Below the pieces are notes generated by a model. That model was not told where the DNA came from and did no database searches. It saw nothing but the letters and a program-made list of their open reading frames with translations. A DNA stretch of 5,488 bases from Coriobacteriia bacterium (GTDB lineage Bacteria; Actinomycetota; Coriobacteriia; Anaerosomatales; JAENZW01), in NCBI GenBank assembly GCA_029858605.1, contig JAOUET010000129.1, positions 1 to 5,488 on the forward strand, given 5' to 3'. Shown in pieces: positions 1 to 5,488 of the stretch. The position numbers and the translations under genes are program-made. Every line of letters begins with the position of its first letter. The stretch's first letter is position 1.

Positions 1-611
1 GTGTCGAGGGCAGCCTCTACCCACATCTCGGTGTTCTGGCTAGCCGGCGCGCGAGACAAGTCTAGGGCCACGCTTCGAACGCCGTTCTGTGCCAGCAAGC
101 CCACTATCCCGGGCATGTGTTCCACGTTGTGGCTGCACACCGGGACTTCGCCGCAAAGCATGTACGGCACGCCGAGTGAATCGCATACCTCGCGGAAGAC
201 TCTCAGGCCGGTCATTGCGGAGTCGAAAGAACCCGGCGAGCCCGTCAGCACATCGTGGGAGTGAGCGTCGGCCGCAAGAATCACCAATTGAAGATGCGTG
301 ACCCGTGCCGTGGCGACTCCCTCTGCGGTCCCACGATGCGCCAGATCCACACCGTTCGTGACCAACGACAGCCGCTCGACCCCGAAGCCGATCGTTTCGT
401 TGATGATTCGCTCGATCTCGGGGTGTCCGAGCGGCTCGGGCCCGCGAAGCGATATGTTCGGCCCGGGACCGTCCGGCCACTCGGCAACAGCGTGCTGGAC
501 CCTCGCCAGAATCTCCTCGGCCGAGTCGTGACCTCCGTACGGCTCTCGGGGACACCGCACACACTGCGTGGTCGCACCCGTGCCGGTGCGAACGATGCCG
601 AATCTGATCAC
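1..611 (-). CDS. Radical SAM-fold protein, N-terminal part (3' end beyond window)
   Basis: Reading the minus strand from the GTG at 609-611 gives 203 uninterrupted codons to the window edge, so the C-terminus is missing. The fold is inferred from ordered radical SAM landmarks: a cluster-loop-like segment TGATTQCVRCPRE (residues 11-23), a GGEP-like SLRGPEPLGHPEIERII (54-70), a strand ending SLVTNG (82-87), and the HDVLTGSPGSFDSAMTGL segment (119-136) typical of the central barrel, followed by a GVPYMLCGEVPVCSHN strand (147-162). Family members normally bind a [4Fe-4S] cluster through CxxxCxxC and cleave S-adenosylmethionine. Here Cys17 and Cys20 fit, but the first position is Ala13 (codon GCG at 573-575). 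The start is the first available one: upstream in frame there are only 11 codons without a start before a stop, so no extra Cys can precede it. AAGGGG lies 8 nt upstream. Substrate and reaction are unknown. An overlapping arginine-rich frame (40-645) is judged a shadow. Confidence 0.8.
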   Translation of the reverse strand, partial: MIRFGIVRTGTGATTQCVRCPREPYGGHDSAEEILARVQHAVAEWPDGPGPNISLRGPEPLGHPEIERIINETIGFGVERLSLVTNGVDLAHRGTAEGVATARVTHLQLVILAADAHSHDVLTGSPGSFDSAMTGLRVFREVCDSLGVPYMLCGEVPVCSHNVEHMPGIVGLLAQNGVRSVALDLSRAPASQNTEMWVEAALD

Positions 612-846
612 TGCCCATACCCCTTGGAGCTGCTCGCGACTTCACGGGCCTGCGAACGCAGGCCCCGCTACACCGTCGACTAACTCACCACAACACTGCT
701 AGCGTATCACCGCACACGCACGTGACGCACTCCGCCACCGCTCCATGCCCTTCGGACAGCGCCGACCGTCGCACTTCCGGCGTCTCGTCCGGCTGGCGTA
801 GAGTTTGCGCTAGGCTCCGGGCAGACGAGTCCACCACGGAGGAATC
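612..846. other. Divergent intergenic region between radical SAM and spermidine-synthase-like genes
   Basis: This 235-bp gap separates two divergent starts and must hold the 5' regulatory DNA of both genes. Going right, a TAGGCT hexamer at 811-816, preceded by TTTGCGC, resembles actinobacterial -10 elements and lies 21 nt before the GGAGGA Shine-Dalgarno (838-843), but I find no convincing -35. Going left, TTGTGG (688-693, minus strand) and TAGCGG (665-670) are 17 bp apart, a plausible but weak promoter whose initiation point would fall within the inverted repeat at 646-665. No credible ORF is seen: frames crossing here continue as shadows into neighbouring genes. The promoter hexamers are guesses from spacing only. 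Confidence 0.4.
646..665. repeat. Perfect inverted repeat, 9-bp arms (hairpin or operator)
   Basis: The sequence GGGCCTGCG-AA-CGCAGGCCC is a perfect palindrome with 9-bp arms and a 2-nt centre; as RNA it would fold as an 8-bp stem with a 4-nt loop. It lies 34 nt upstream of the GTG start of the radical SAM gene. No run of T follows on either strand, so it does not look like an intrinsic terminator. It could be a transcription-factor operator, since it overlaps the weak candidate promoter of the minus-strand gene, or a 5'-leader hairpin. The palindrome is directly visible; the role is inferred. Confidence 0.6.
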
Positions 847-2427
847 GTGCTCAACGCAATCGTGTTCATATGCGGCGCCGCCCTCATGGGGCTCGAGATC
901 GTCGCTGCACGCGTTCTCGCACCGTGGCTCGGCAATTCGATCTTCGTCTGGGGTAGCGTCATCTCCATCGTCATGGTGGCGCTCAGTCTCGGGTATTGGC
1001 TGGGTGGCCAGGTGGCCGATCGCTACGGCTCCACGAGGACTCTCGCGCCAGTGATCGCCGGTGCGGGACTGTTCACTGTCGTCGTTCCACCCATCTCGGC
1101 CGCGATCCTGCCCTGGGCGGCCGACCTCGGACCTCGGCTGGGATCGCTGTCTGCATCCGCGCTGATCTTCTTCCTGCCGTCGCTCCTGATGGCAATGGTC
1201 TCTCCTCTTGGCGTGCGGCTCGCGTCCGCAGCCGGAATCGAACACGTAGGCCGCTCTGCGGGAGGACTCTACGCCGTGTCGACCGCCGGCAGCATCGTGG
1301 GAACACTCGCCACCGCCTTCTGGCTCATCCCCGTGCTCTCCATAGATCCGCTGCTCGTCGGCATCGGACTCTTGCTCTCCGTCACGGCGGCGGCCGCAAC
1401 ATGGCTGCCGCGCAAGTACAAGGATCCGGCACTTGCCGAAGACGTGCGCAGCGGACCCGAACGCTCATCGCAGCTTCATCGGGTGCTGGGCGCAGTCACC
1501 CTATCGGCCATCGCAGCCGGGGCACTGCTGGGCACTTGGGTCCTCGTAGAGGTGGCGCCGCCTCCCGAGGCACTTTCAGGCGGCGAGAAGGTCCTACTCA
1601 GAGTAGACACTCAGTACCACCGCATCATCGTGACGGAGACGCGTGACGAGCGTCAGCTCAATTTCGACAAGAGCCTCCAGTCGGCGATGCGGCTCGACGA
1701 CCCGTATGCAAGCGTCCACCCGTACACCGACTACCTCCATCTCGCGCTGGCCCTCAAGCCGGATGCCGACCACGTCCTCGCTCTCGGGATGGGCGGAGGC
1801 ACCGTAACAAAGAGAATGTGGCGAGACTACCCCGACATGCGCATAGATACGGTCGAGATCGACCCCGTAGTGGTCGACATCGCCAAGGAGTACTTCGAGT
1901 TGCCCCAGGACGAGCGGCTCCGTCACATCGTCCAGGACGGTCGCCGCTTCGTGCAGACGACAGACGAGACATATGACGTCATCATCGTGGACACGTACTA
2001 TGCCGACGCCATCCCGTTTCATCTCACTACACAGGAGTTCTTCGAGGAGGCCAAGCAGCGCTTGGAGCCCGGAGGCGTGATCGCCTGCAACGTGATCGGC
2101 TCGGTGAAGGGTAGCCGCAGCGAGCTCTTCCGAAGCACCTATCGCACCATCGGCGCCGTCTGGGACCACGTCTGGGTCTTTCCGGTCGGTATCGGGGCGG
2201 ACGGCGAGATGGAGTCCTATCGCAACATCATCGTTTTGGCGACGGAGGCAGGTGTAGCCGAGGACGAGCTGCGAGCGCGCATCTCCAACCGCGTGGGCGG
2301 ACGTGTTGTCATCCCCGGCTTCGATCGGTACGCGGCCGACCTCTACACGGAGCCGATCGAGACTGCCGACGTACCTTTGCTGACAGACTCACACGCGCCT
2401 GTCGACTCGCTAGTCCCACTCTTCTGA
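847..2427 (+). CDS. Membrane-anchored spermidine synthase-like protein (fused MFS/spermidine synthase family)
   Basis: This complete 526-residue protein has a hydrophobic N-terminal half and a cytosolic aminopropyltransferase/methyltransferase-type half. Likely membrane helices, judged by eye, are near residues 3-23, 32-54, 67-89, 101-121, 140-162, 166-187 and 212-235. The soluble part starts with the beta-strand region DTQYHRIIVTE (254-264) and LNFDKSLQSAM (271-281), then HPYTDYLHLAL (291-301). The Rossmann core follows: the SAM-type glycine loop ALGMGGGTV (312-320), acidic strand end VEIDP (336-340), DGRRF (364-368) and YDVIIVDTYYADAIPFHLTTQEFF (376-399 region). The C-terminus PLLTDSHAPVDSL is typical of the family. 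The glycine loop lacks the Asp of the classical GGGDG signature, and DTYYADAIPFHL replaces the polyamine-pocket motif DSTDP, so true spermidine synthesis is doubtful; membrane-tethered homologues of this sort mostly have no proven substrate. The GTG start is preceded by GGAGGA at 838-843, a short 3-nt gap. The gene stands alone on this strand, and its last 18 bp overlap the convergent gene. Confidence 0.92.
   Translation: MLNAIVFICGAALMGLEIVAARVLAPWLGNSIFVWGSVISIVMVALSLGYWLGGQVADRYGSTRTLAPVIAGAGLFTVVVPPISAAILPWAADLGPRLGSLSASALIFFLPSLLMAMVSPLGVRLASAAGIEHVGRSAGGLYAVSTAGSIVGTLATAFWLIPVLSIDPLLVGIGLLLSVTAAAATWLPRKYKDPALAEDVRSGPERSSQLHRVLGAVTLSAIAAGALLGTWVLVEVAPPPEALSGGEKVLLRVDTQYHRIIVTETRDERQLNFDKSLQSAMRLDDPYASVHPYTDYLHLALALKPDADHVLALGMGGGTVTKRMWRDYPDMRIDTVEIDPVVVDIAKEYFELPQDERLRHIVQDGRRFVQTTDETYDVIIVDTYYADAIPFHLTTQEFFEEAKQRLEPGGVIACNVIGSVKGSRSELFRSTYRTIGAVWDHVWVFPVGIGADGEMESYRNIIVLATEAGVAEDELRARISNRVGGRVVIPGFDRYAADLYTEPIETADVPLLTDSHAPVDSLVPLF
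2410..2427. other. Tail-to-tail overlap of two convergent coding regions
   Basis: The plus-strand gene ends with TGA at 2425-2427 and the minus-strand gene ends with TAG (CTA on the plus strand) at 2410-2412, so 18 bp code on both strands. The codons are in exact antiparallel register: the complement of one stop is a Leu CTA codon in the first protein, and the complement of the other stop is a Ser TCA codon in the second. The shared bases encode LVPLF on one strand and SEEWD on the other. There is no room for an intergenic terminator, so any transcription end must lie inside the opposing gene. I see no strong hairpin with a T-run here. Confidence 0.9.
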
Positions 2428-4665
2428 GGTCTCACTCGAGGAAACGGGTGCCGCACGCTGCTGCGCGGCCTCGATGGCCGCTATGCGACGTTTCACCTCG
2501 GCGAAGTAAGAAGGCGACGCTGCGACGGCGTCGTAGCCCAGCGCAACCAGAAGCGGCAAGACGCGCTCGTCGCGAGCACTCTCCCCCGCCACACAGCAGA
2601 AGGTTCCGTACTGGCGACAGGCTCCGACGATGCGTTCGAGAAGCTCGACGACTGCCGGATGCGACGGGTCGAACATTGGCGACACGTGTCGGCTCTCGCG
2701 GTCCAGAGCGAGAGTGCACATGGTGAGATCCGACAGGCCGACGCTGACAAAGTCGGCTCCGGCCTCGAGGAACTCCTGGAGTCGCATCGCGACCGCGGGC
2801 GTTTCCACCGACACGCCCAGCCCGACGTTCTCATGCGGCGTCAGGCCTCGCAGCCGCAATGCCTCTTCGACATCCGTGTACTCGGACACGAAGCGCACGA
2901 ACGGGAGCTTGATGGCTATGTTGCTGCAACCGCTCTGGACCGCTCGCGCAATCGCACCGAACTCCAAGTCGAGCATGGGTCTCTCCACGAGTTCGCGCCC
3001 TATCCCGCGCCAGCCGAGAAGAGGATTGCGCTCTCGCGGTTCCTCTTCCCCCCCTGCCAGACGAAGGAACTCGTCTGTGGGCGCGTCCATGGTCTTGTAC
3101 CAGACGGGCTTGCCCTCGAACAGCTCGGAACAGCGCATCAAACCACGGCAGATGGCAGCCCGCAGAACCTCCCCCTGGCCATCGCTGATCAGACGCGACG
3201 GGTGGACTCCCGCATCGAGAAGGAAGTAGTCGTCGCGCAGCGAGCTCACCCCGTCGGCGCGGTGCGCGACGACGGCGGCGCGATCGGGAACGAGCACGGA
3301 GACGAAGACCTTCGTTCTCGTGGAAGGAACGCCTTCTACTTGAATCGTCTTCAGCGCTAGATCTCCTTCGTAGACCGCGCCGCGGAATCCGTCCACGGTG
3401 ACGGCTCTGCCTTCGCGCAGATCGCGCGTCGCACTCCCCGCACCGATCACGCAAGGAACTTCGAACTCGCGCAGTATGTTGGCACCGTGGCTCGTCGCAC
3501 CACCCTCGTCGGCCACCACTCCGGCTGCGTGGCGCAGGTGCAGCGCGATGTCGTTCGTGAGCCTAGGCAGCACCACGACCACGTCGGGATCGAGGACCGG
3601 CGCGGGCTCGCCCTCCGGAAGCAGGAGCACCTTGCCCGATCCGACCGAGGGACTCACGCCGGCACCCTGGGCGAGCACCGTGTGCTCGGCGATCTGCGGG
3701 AACAGGTGCTCCTCGCGATGCGCGAAGAGAAGCGGTCTCGACTGCAAGACCCAGAACTCGCCGTCCGCATACGCCCACTCCATGTCCTGCGGCATGCCGA
3801 AGAGTTCCTCGGCACGTCGCGCCCACCCGGCGAGCAGAGCCACTTCGGCATCGTTTAGCCGACGCTCCTCGAGCGGACCGAATTCGACCTCACGCGGCGC
3901 GTTTCGCGTGGTCGTGACCGCACCGGCGATCGTACGGGTCACCGTGACCCGACCGGTTTCGCGCGAGAAGGAGTAGCGCTCGGGCGTGACCTCACCGGAC
4001 ACGAGATCCTCGCCGAAGCCGTGTATCGCCTCGACGACGACACCTCCGGCGTAGCGGTTGACCGGGTCGCGGCTGAAGACCAGACCGGACCTCTCCGGCT
4101 CGAGCTGCAGCTGCAGGACCACGGCTATCTCGAGGTCGACGAAGGCGTAGCTCTTCTCGGCGAGGTAGGAGGACACTCGCGGCTTGAACCCGGAGGCCCA
4201 ACAGCGACGAACGGCGTCGATGACCTCATCGGGAGAAGAGGCGCCGGGAATCGTGTCGAGGAGTCCCGCGAAGCTCGCTTGTTCAGAGTCCTCGAGCGTT
4301 GCCGAGCTGCGAACCGCGACGCGAGCGCCGAGCGACAGCAGTCGCTGAGAAGAGGCGTTGATGGCCTCCAGGAGCCGGGCGTCGATTTCCACTTGCCGAA
4401 GAGTCGCCAGCGCGTGCTCGTAGCGCTCGCGGAGAGACTCCTCGCGCGAATCGACAGGTTCGGCGCCAAGTCCGCAAGACTCGATCGCCTGCACGTAGGC
4501 CGAAGCCGTGATGACATCGCCATCGGGCACGGGAAAACCATTTGCCCTGAGCGCTGCCAGCCCAGCAGCCTTGCCGCCGACCTCGTCGCTCGATGAGCCG
4601 GCGGCGGTGTCGAGTGAGATGACTCGGCCATCCATAGCAATCTTCCTCAAGATTGATATCCCCAT
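2410..4665 (-). CDS. Phosphoenolpyruvate synthase-like three-domain phosphotransferase with altered PEP site
   Basis: This complete 751-residue protein has the PEP synthase domain order and is slightly shorter than typical PpsA (near 790). The ATP-grasp nucleotide domain spans about 15-315, with VGGKAAGL (29-36), VAVRSSATLEDSEQASFAG (116-134), SGLVFSRDPVNR (193-204) and MEWAYADGEFWVLQSRPL (295-312). The swivelling phosphohistidine domain spans about 335-435, with GGATSHGANILREFEVPCVIG (388-408) and catalytic His393. A PEP/pyruvate-binding TIM barrel spans about 450-730. PEP synthase makes PEP from pyruvate, ATP and water in gluconeogenesis. The barrel keeps Arg477, Asp527, Arg553 (NPLLGWRG) and Glu621 (VETPAVA), but Lys524 replaces the Arg of the RTxD motif, Ser645 replaces the Asn of the (T/S)NDLTQ motif, and Ala693 sits where the general-acid Cys of the CGE motif belongs. 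PEP synthase activity is therefore uncertain; a related phosphotransferase is possible. The last 13 residues form a Ser/Glu-rich tail. The antiporter gene lies 75 bp upstream on the same strand. Met1 or Met11 could be the start. Confidence 0.9.
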   Translation of the reverse strand: MGISILRKIAMDGRVISLDTAAGSSSDEVGGKAAGLAALRANGFPVPDGDVITASAYVQAIESCGLGAEPVDSREESLRERYEHALATLRQVEIDARLLEAINASSQRLLSLGARVAVRSSATLEDSEQASFAGLLDTIPGASSPDEVIDAVRRCWASGFKPRVSSYLAEKSYAFVDLEIAVVLQLQLEPERSGLVFSRDPVNRYAGGVVVEAIHGFGEDLVSGEVTPERYSFSRETGRVTVTRTIAGAVTTTRNAPREVEFGPLEERRLNDAEVALLAGWARRAEELFGMPQDMEWAYADGEFWVLQSRPLLFAHREEHLFPQIAEHTVLAQGAGVSPSVGSGKVLLLPEGEPAPVLDPDVVVVLPRLTNDIALHLRHAAGVVADEGGATSHGANILREFEVPCVIGAGSATRDLREGRAVTVDGFRGAVYEGDLALKTIQVEGVPSTRTKVFVSVLVPDRAAVVAHRADGVSSLRDDYFLLDAGVHPSRLISDGQGEVLRAAICRGLMRCSELFEGKPVWYKTMDAPTDEFLRLAGGEEEPRERNPLLGWRGIGRELVERPMLDLEFGAIARAVQSGCSNIAIKLPFVRFVSEYTDVEEALRLRGLTPHENVGLGVSVETPAVAMRLQEFLEAGADFVSVGLSDLTMCTLALDRESRHVSPMFDPSHPAVVELLERIVGACRQYGTFCCVAGESARDERVLPLLVALGYDAVAASPSYFAEVKRRIAAIEAAQQRAAPVSSSETSEEWD

Positions 4666-4676
4666 TCGTGTCCTTC
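4642..4676 (-). promoter_or_regulatory. Two candidate ribosome binding sites for the PEP-synthase-like gene
   Basis: On the minus strand, GAAGGA (4671-4676) lies 5 nt before the ATG at 4663-4665, and GAGGAAG (4642-4648) lies 6 nt before a second in-frame ATG at 4633-4635 (Met11). Both spacings are good. PEP synthase-type proteins usually begin just before the strand corresponding to VISLD here, so the shorter form MDGRVISLD fits the family end at least as well as the longer one. I annotated the longer form because both signals are intact; the true start is undecided. Confidence 0.45.
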
Positions 4677-4740
4677 GGCCTACTCCCCGGCGCGCAACGA
4701 CGCAAGGAGCCGCTTCGGTCGCACACGAGGAGTCGGACGG

Positions 4741-5487
4741 TCAGCCGAGGAACGCCGCGAAGACGAGCACGACGTAGGTTGCGAGGAGTACGGCGCCACC
4801 CGCACGTTCGATACGTGGCGCTCGCCAGACGGCGACCGCGAAGGCAGCGGTCAGCACTAGCAACAGAATCGATGCGGGCAACAGCTCGGTACCAGAGTCT
4901 ATGGGCATGAAGGTTCCGGTGACGCCAAGAATGAGAAGGATGTTGAAGACGTTGCTGCCGACCGCATTGCCCAAGGCGATGTCGTCGTCACCGCGAACCG
5001 ACGCGACCACGCAAGTCGCCAGCTCGGGAGCGGACGTGCCCGCCGCCACGACCGTGAGCCCCACGAGGGCCTCGGACAGGCCCAGAGAGTGGGCGACACC
5101 CGTGGCACCCCGAACCAGCAGCTCTGCCCCGGCAACGAGTCCGGCGGCGCCTGAGACACACATGAGCACCCCGATGTAGAGGCTGGGCCGGGCCATCGCA
5201 AGCTCGTCGACCGTCTCCACGCGCCAGTCTTCCGCCGCCGTCCGCGCCCGTATCTCCGTGCGGTATGAAAGCGCGACGTATGCGATCAACGCCGCAACCA
5301 ACAACGCGGCCTCCGGCCTTCCGATGACTCCATCCGCAAGCGCGACCGGCACCAAGGTCGTCGCACCCAACATCACCCATACGTCACGACCCACGTCACG
5401 CCAGTCGGCGACAATCGGCGACGCCAATGCCGCGATGCCGAGAACGAGGCAGAGGTTGGCGATGTTCGTGCCGATGACGTTGCCGAC
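4741..5487 (-). CDS. Calcium/sodium antiporter of the CaCA family, C-terminal part (5' end beyond window)
   Basis: The minus-strand frame is open from the right window edge to a TGA at 4741-4743, giving 248 residues; the N-terminus, probably around 60-80 residues by comparison with family members of a little over 300, is missing. It is an integral membrane cation exchanger. The visible part starts inside the first alpha repeat (GNVIGTNIANLCLVLG) and contains the full second repeat: GAELLVRGATGVAHSLGLSEALVGLTVVAAGTSAPEL, visible residues about 120-156, then ALGNAVGSNVFNILLILG (171-188). The Glu of GTSAPEL and the Asn residues of GNxxGSN are the ion-coordinating positions of the family and all are present. 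A charged cytosolic loop (YRTEIRARTAAEDWR) separates the halves, and about three hydrophobic helices follow the second repeat. A TTG at 5425-5427 could be mistaken for a start, but homology continues upstream of it to the edge. The PEP-synthase-like gene follows after 75 bp, so co-transcription is possible. Na+/Ca2+ specificity is inferred from the family. Confidence 0.93.
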   Translation of the reverse strand, partial: VGNVIGTNIANLCLVLGIAALASPIVADWRDVGRDVWVMLGATTLVPVALADGVIGRPEAALLVAALIAYVALSYRTEIRARTAAEDWRVETVDELAMARPSLYIGVLMCVSGAAGLVAGAELLVRGATGVAHSLGLSEALVGLTVVAAGTSAPELATCVVASVRGDDDIALGNAVGSNVFNILLILGVTGTFMPIDSGTELLPASILLLVLTAAFAVAVWRAPRIERAGGAVLLATYVVLVFAAFLG

Positions 5488-5488
5488 G

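Noticed and set aside
40..645. Minus-strand 201-codon open frame overlapping the radical SAM gene
   Set aside because: Very Arg-rich translation with no recognisable motif; the neighbouring frame starting at 611 gives ordered radical SAM motifs.
646..665. Palindrome as an intrinsic terminator
   Set aside because: No T-run follows on either strand, and it lies upstream of both divergent genes, where no transcript in this window would end.
714..727. GT/CA-rich stretch around CACGTG as an operator or repeat
   Set aside because: The symmetry ends after the 6-bp core and no second copy is seen; a 6-bp palindrome is expected by chance.
685..1245. Minus-strand 186-codon open frame across the intergenic region and the start of the spermidine-synthase-like gene
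   Set aside because: Low-complexity polar, His/Asp/Arg/Glu-rich translation, antisense to the clear membrane helices of the plus-strand gene.
1594..2169. Minus-strand 191-codon open frame antisense to the catalytic domain, less Arg-rich than usual shadows
   Set aside because: It is the in-register complement of a strongly motif-bearing gene and shows no family motif of its own; the composition follows from the codons of the real gene.
4666..4740. Promoter for the PEP-synthase-like gene: TTGCGT, 17 bp, TAGGCC on the minus strand
   Set aside because: Both hexamers match poorly, and initiation would fall inside the first ribosome binding site. Kept only as a possibility; co-transcription with the antiporter is as likely.
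5425..5427. TTG as the start codon of the antiporter
   Set aside because: The frame remains open to the window edge and encodes the GNxxGTNIAN part of the first alpha repeat upstream of it, so the gene continues beyond the window.

Overview
The window is GC-rich, densely coding bacterial DNA with GTG and ATG starts, short Shine-Dalgarno-led genes and small gaps. Base composition and protein style suggest a high-GC bacterium, perhaps an actinobacterial (Coriobacteriia-like) lineage. That placement is an inference from general resemblance; the window has no rRNA or other taxonomic marker. I see no tRNA, rRNA, CRISPR array, insertion sequence, phage gene or integration site. The DNA looks chromosomal.

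Layout: (1) positions 1-611, minus strand, the N-terminal 203 codons of a radical-SAM-fold protein that runs off the left edge. (2) Positions 612-846, a divergent intergenic region with a perfect 9-bp-arm inverted repeat on the side of the radical SAM gene. (3) Positions 847-2427, plus strand, a complete membrane-anchored spermidine-synthase-like protein (seven likely N-terminal helices plus a Rossmann methyltransferase-type domain). (4) Positions 2410-4665, minus strand, a complete three-domain phosphoenolpyruvate-synthase-like protein, whose 3' end overlaps the previous gene tail-to-tail by 18 bp. (5) Positions 4741-5487, minus strand, the C-terminal 248 codons of a CaCA-family Na+/Ca2+ antiporter that runs off the right edge, 75 bp upstream of the PEP-synthase-like gene in the same direction.

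The four genes do not form an obvious single pathway. The antiporter and PEP-synthase-like gene could be co-transcribed. The other two are divergent from each other, and the spermidine-synthase-like gene converges on the PEP-synthase-like gene. The most notable point is that recognisable enzyme folds carry changed catalytic residues. The PEP-synthase-like protein keeps its ATP-grasp motifs and swivelling His but has Lys, Ser and Ala where the PEP/pyruvate site normally has Arg, Asn and Cys. The radical SAM protein has Ala where the first cluster Cys should be. The spermidine-synthase-like protein lacks the classical GGGDG signature. These are candidate repurposed enzymes; I found no clear evidence of a new multi-gene system.
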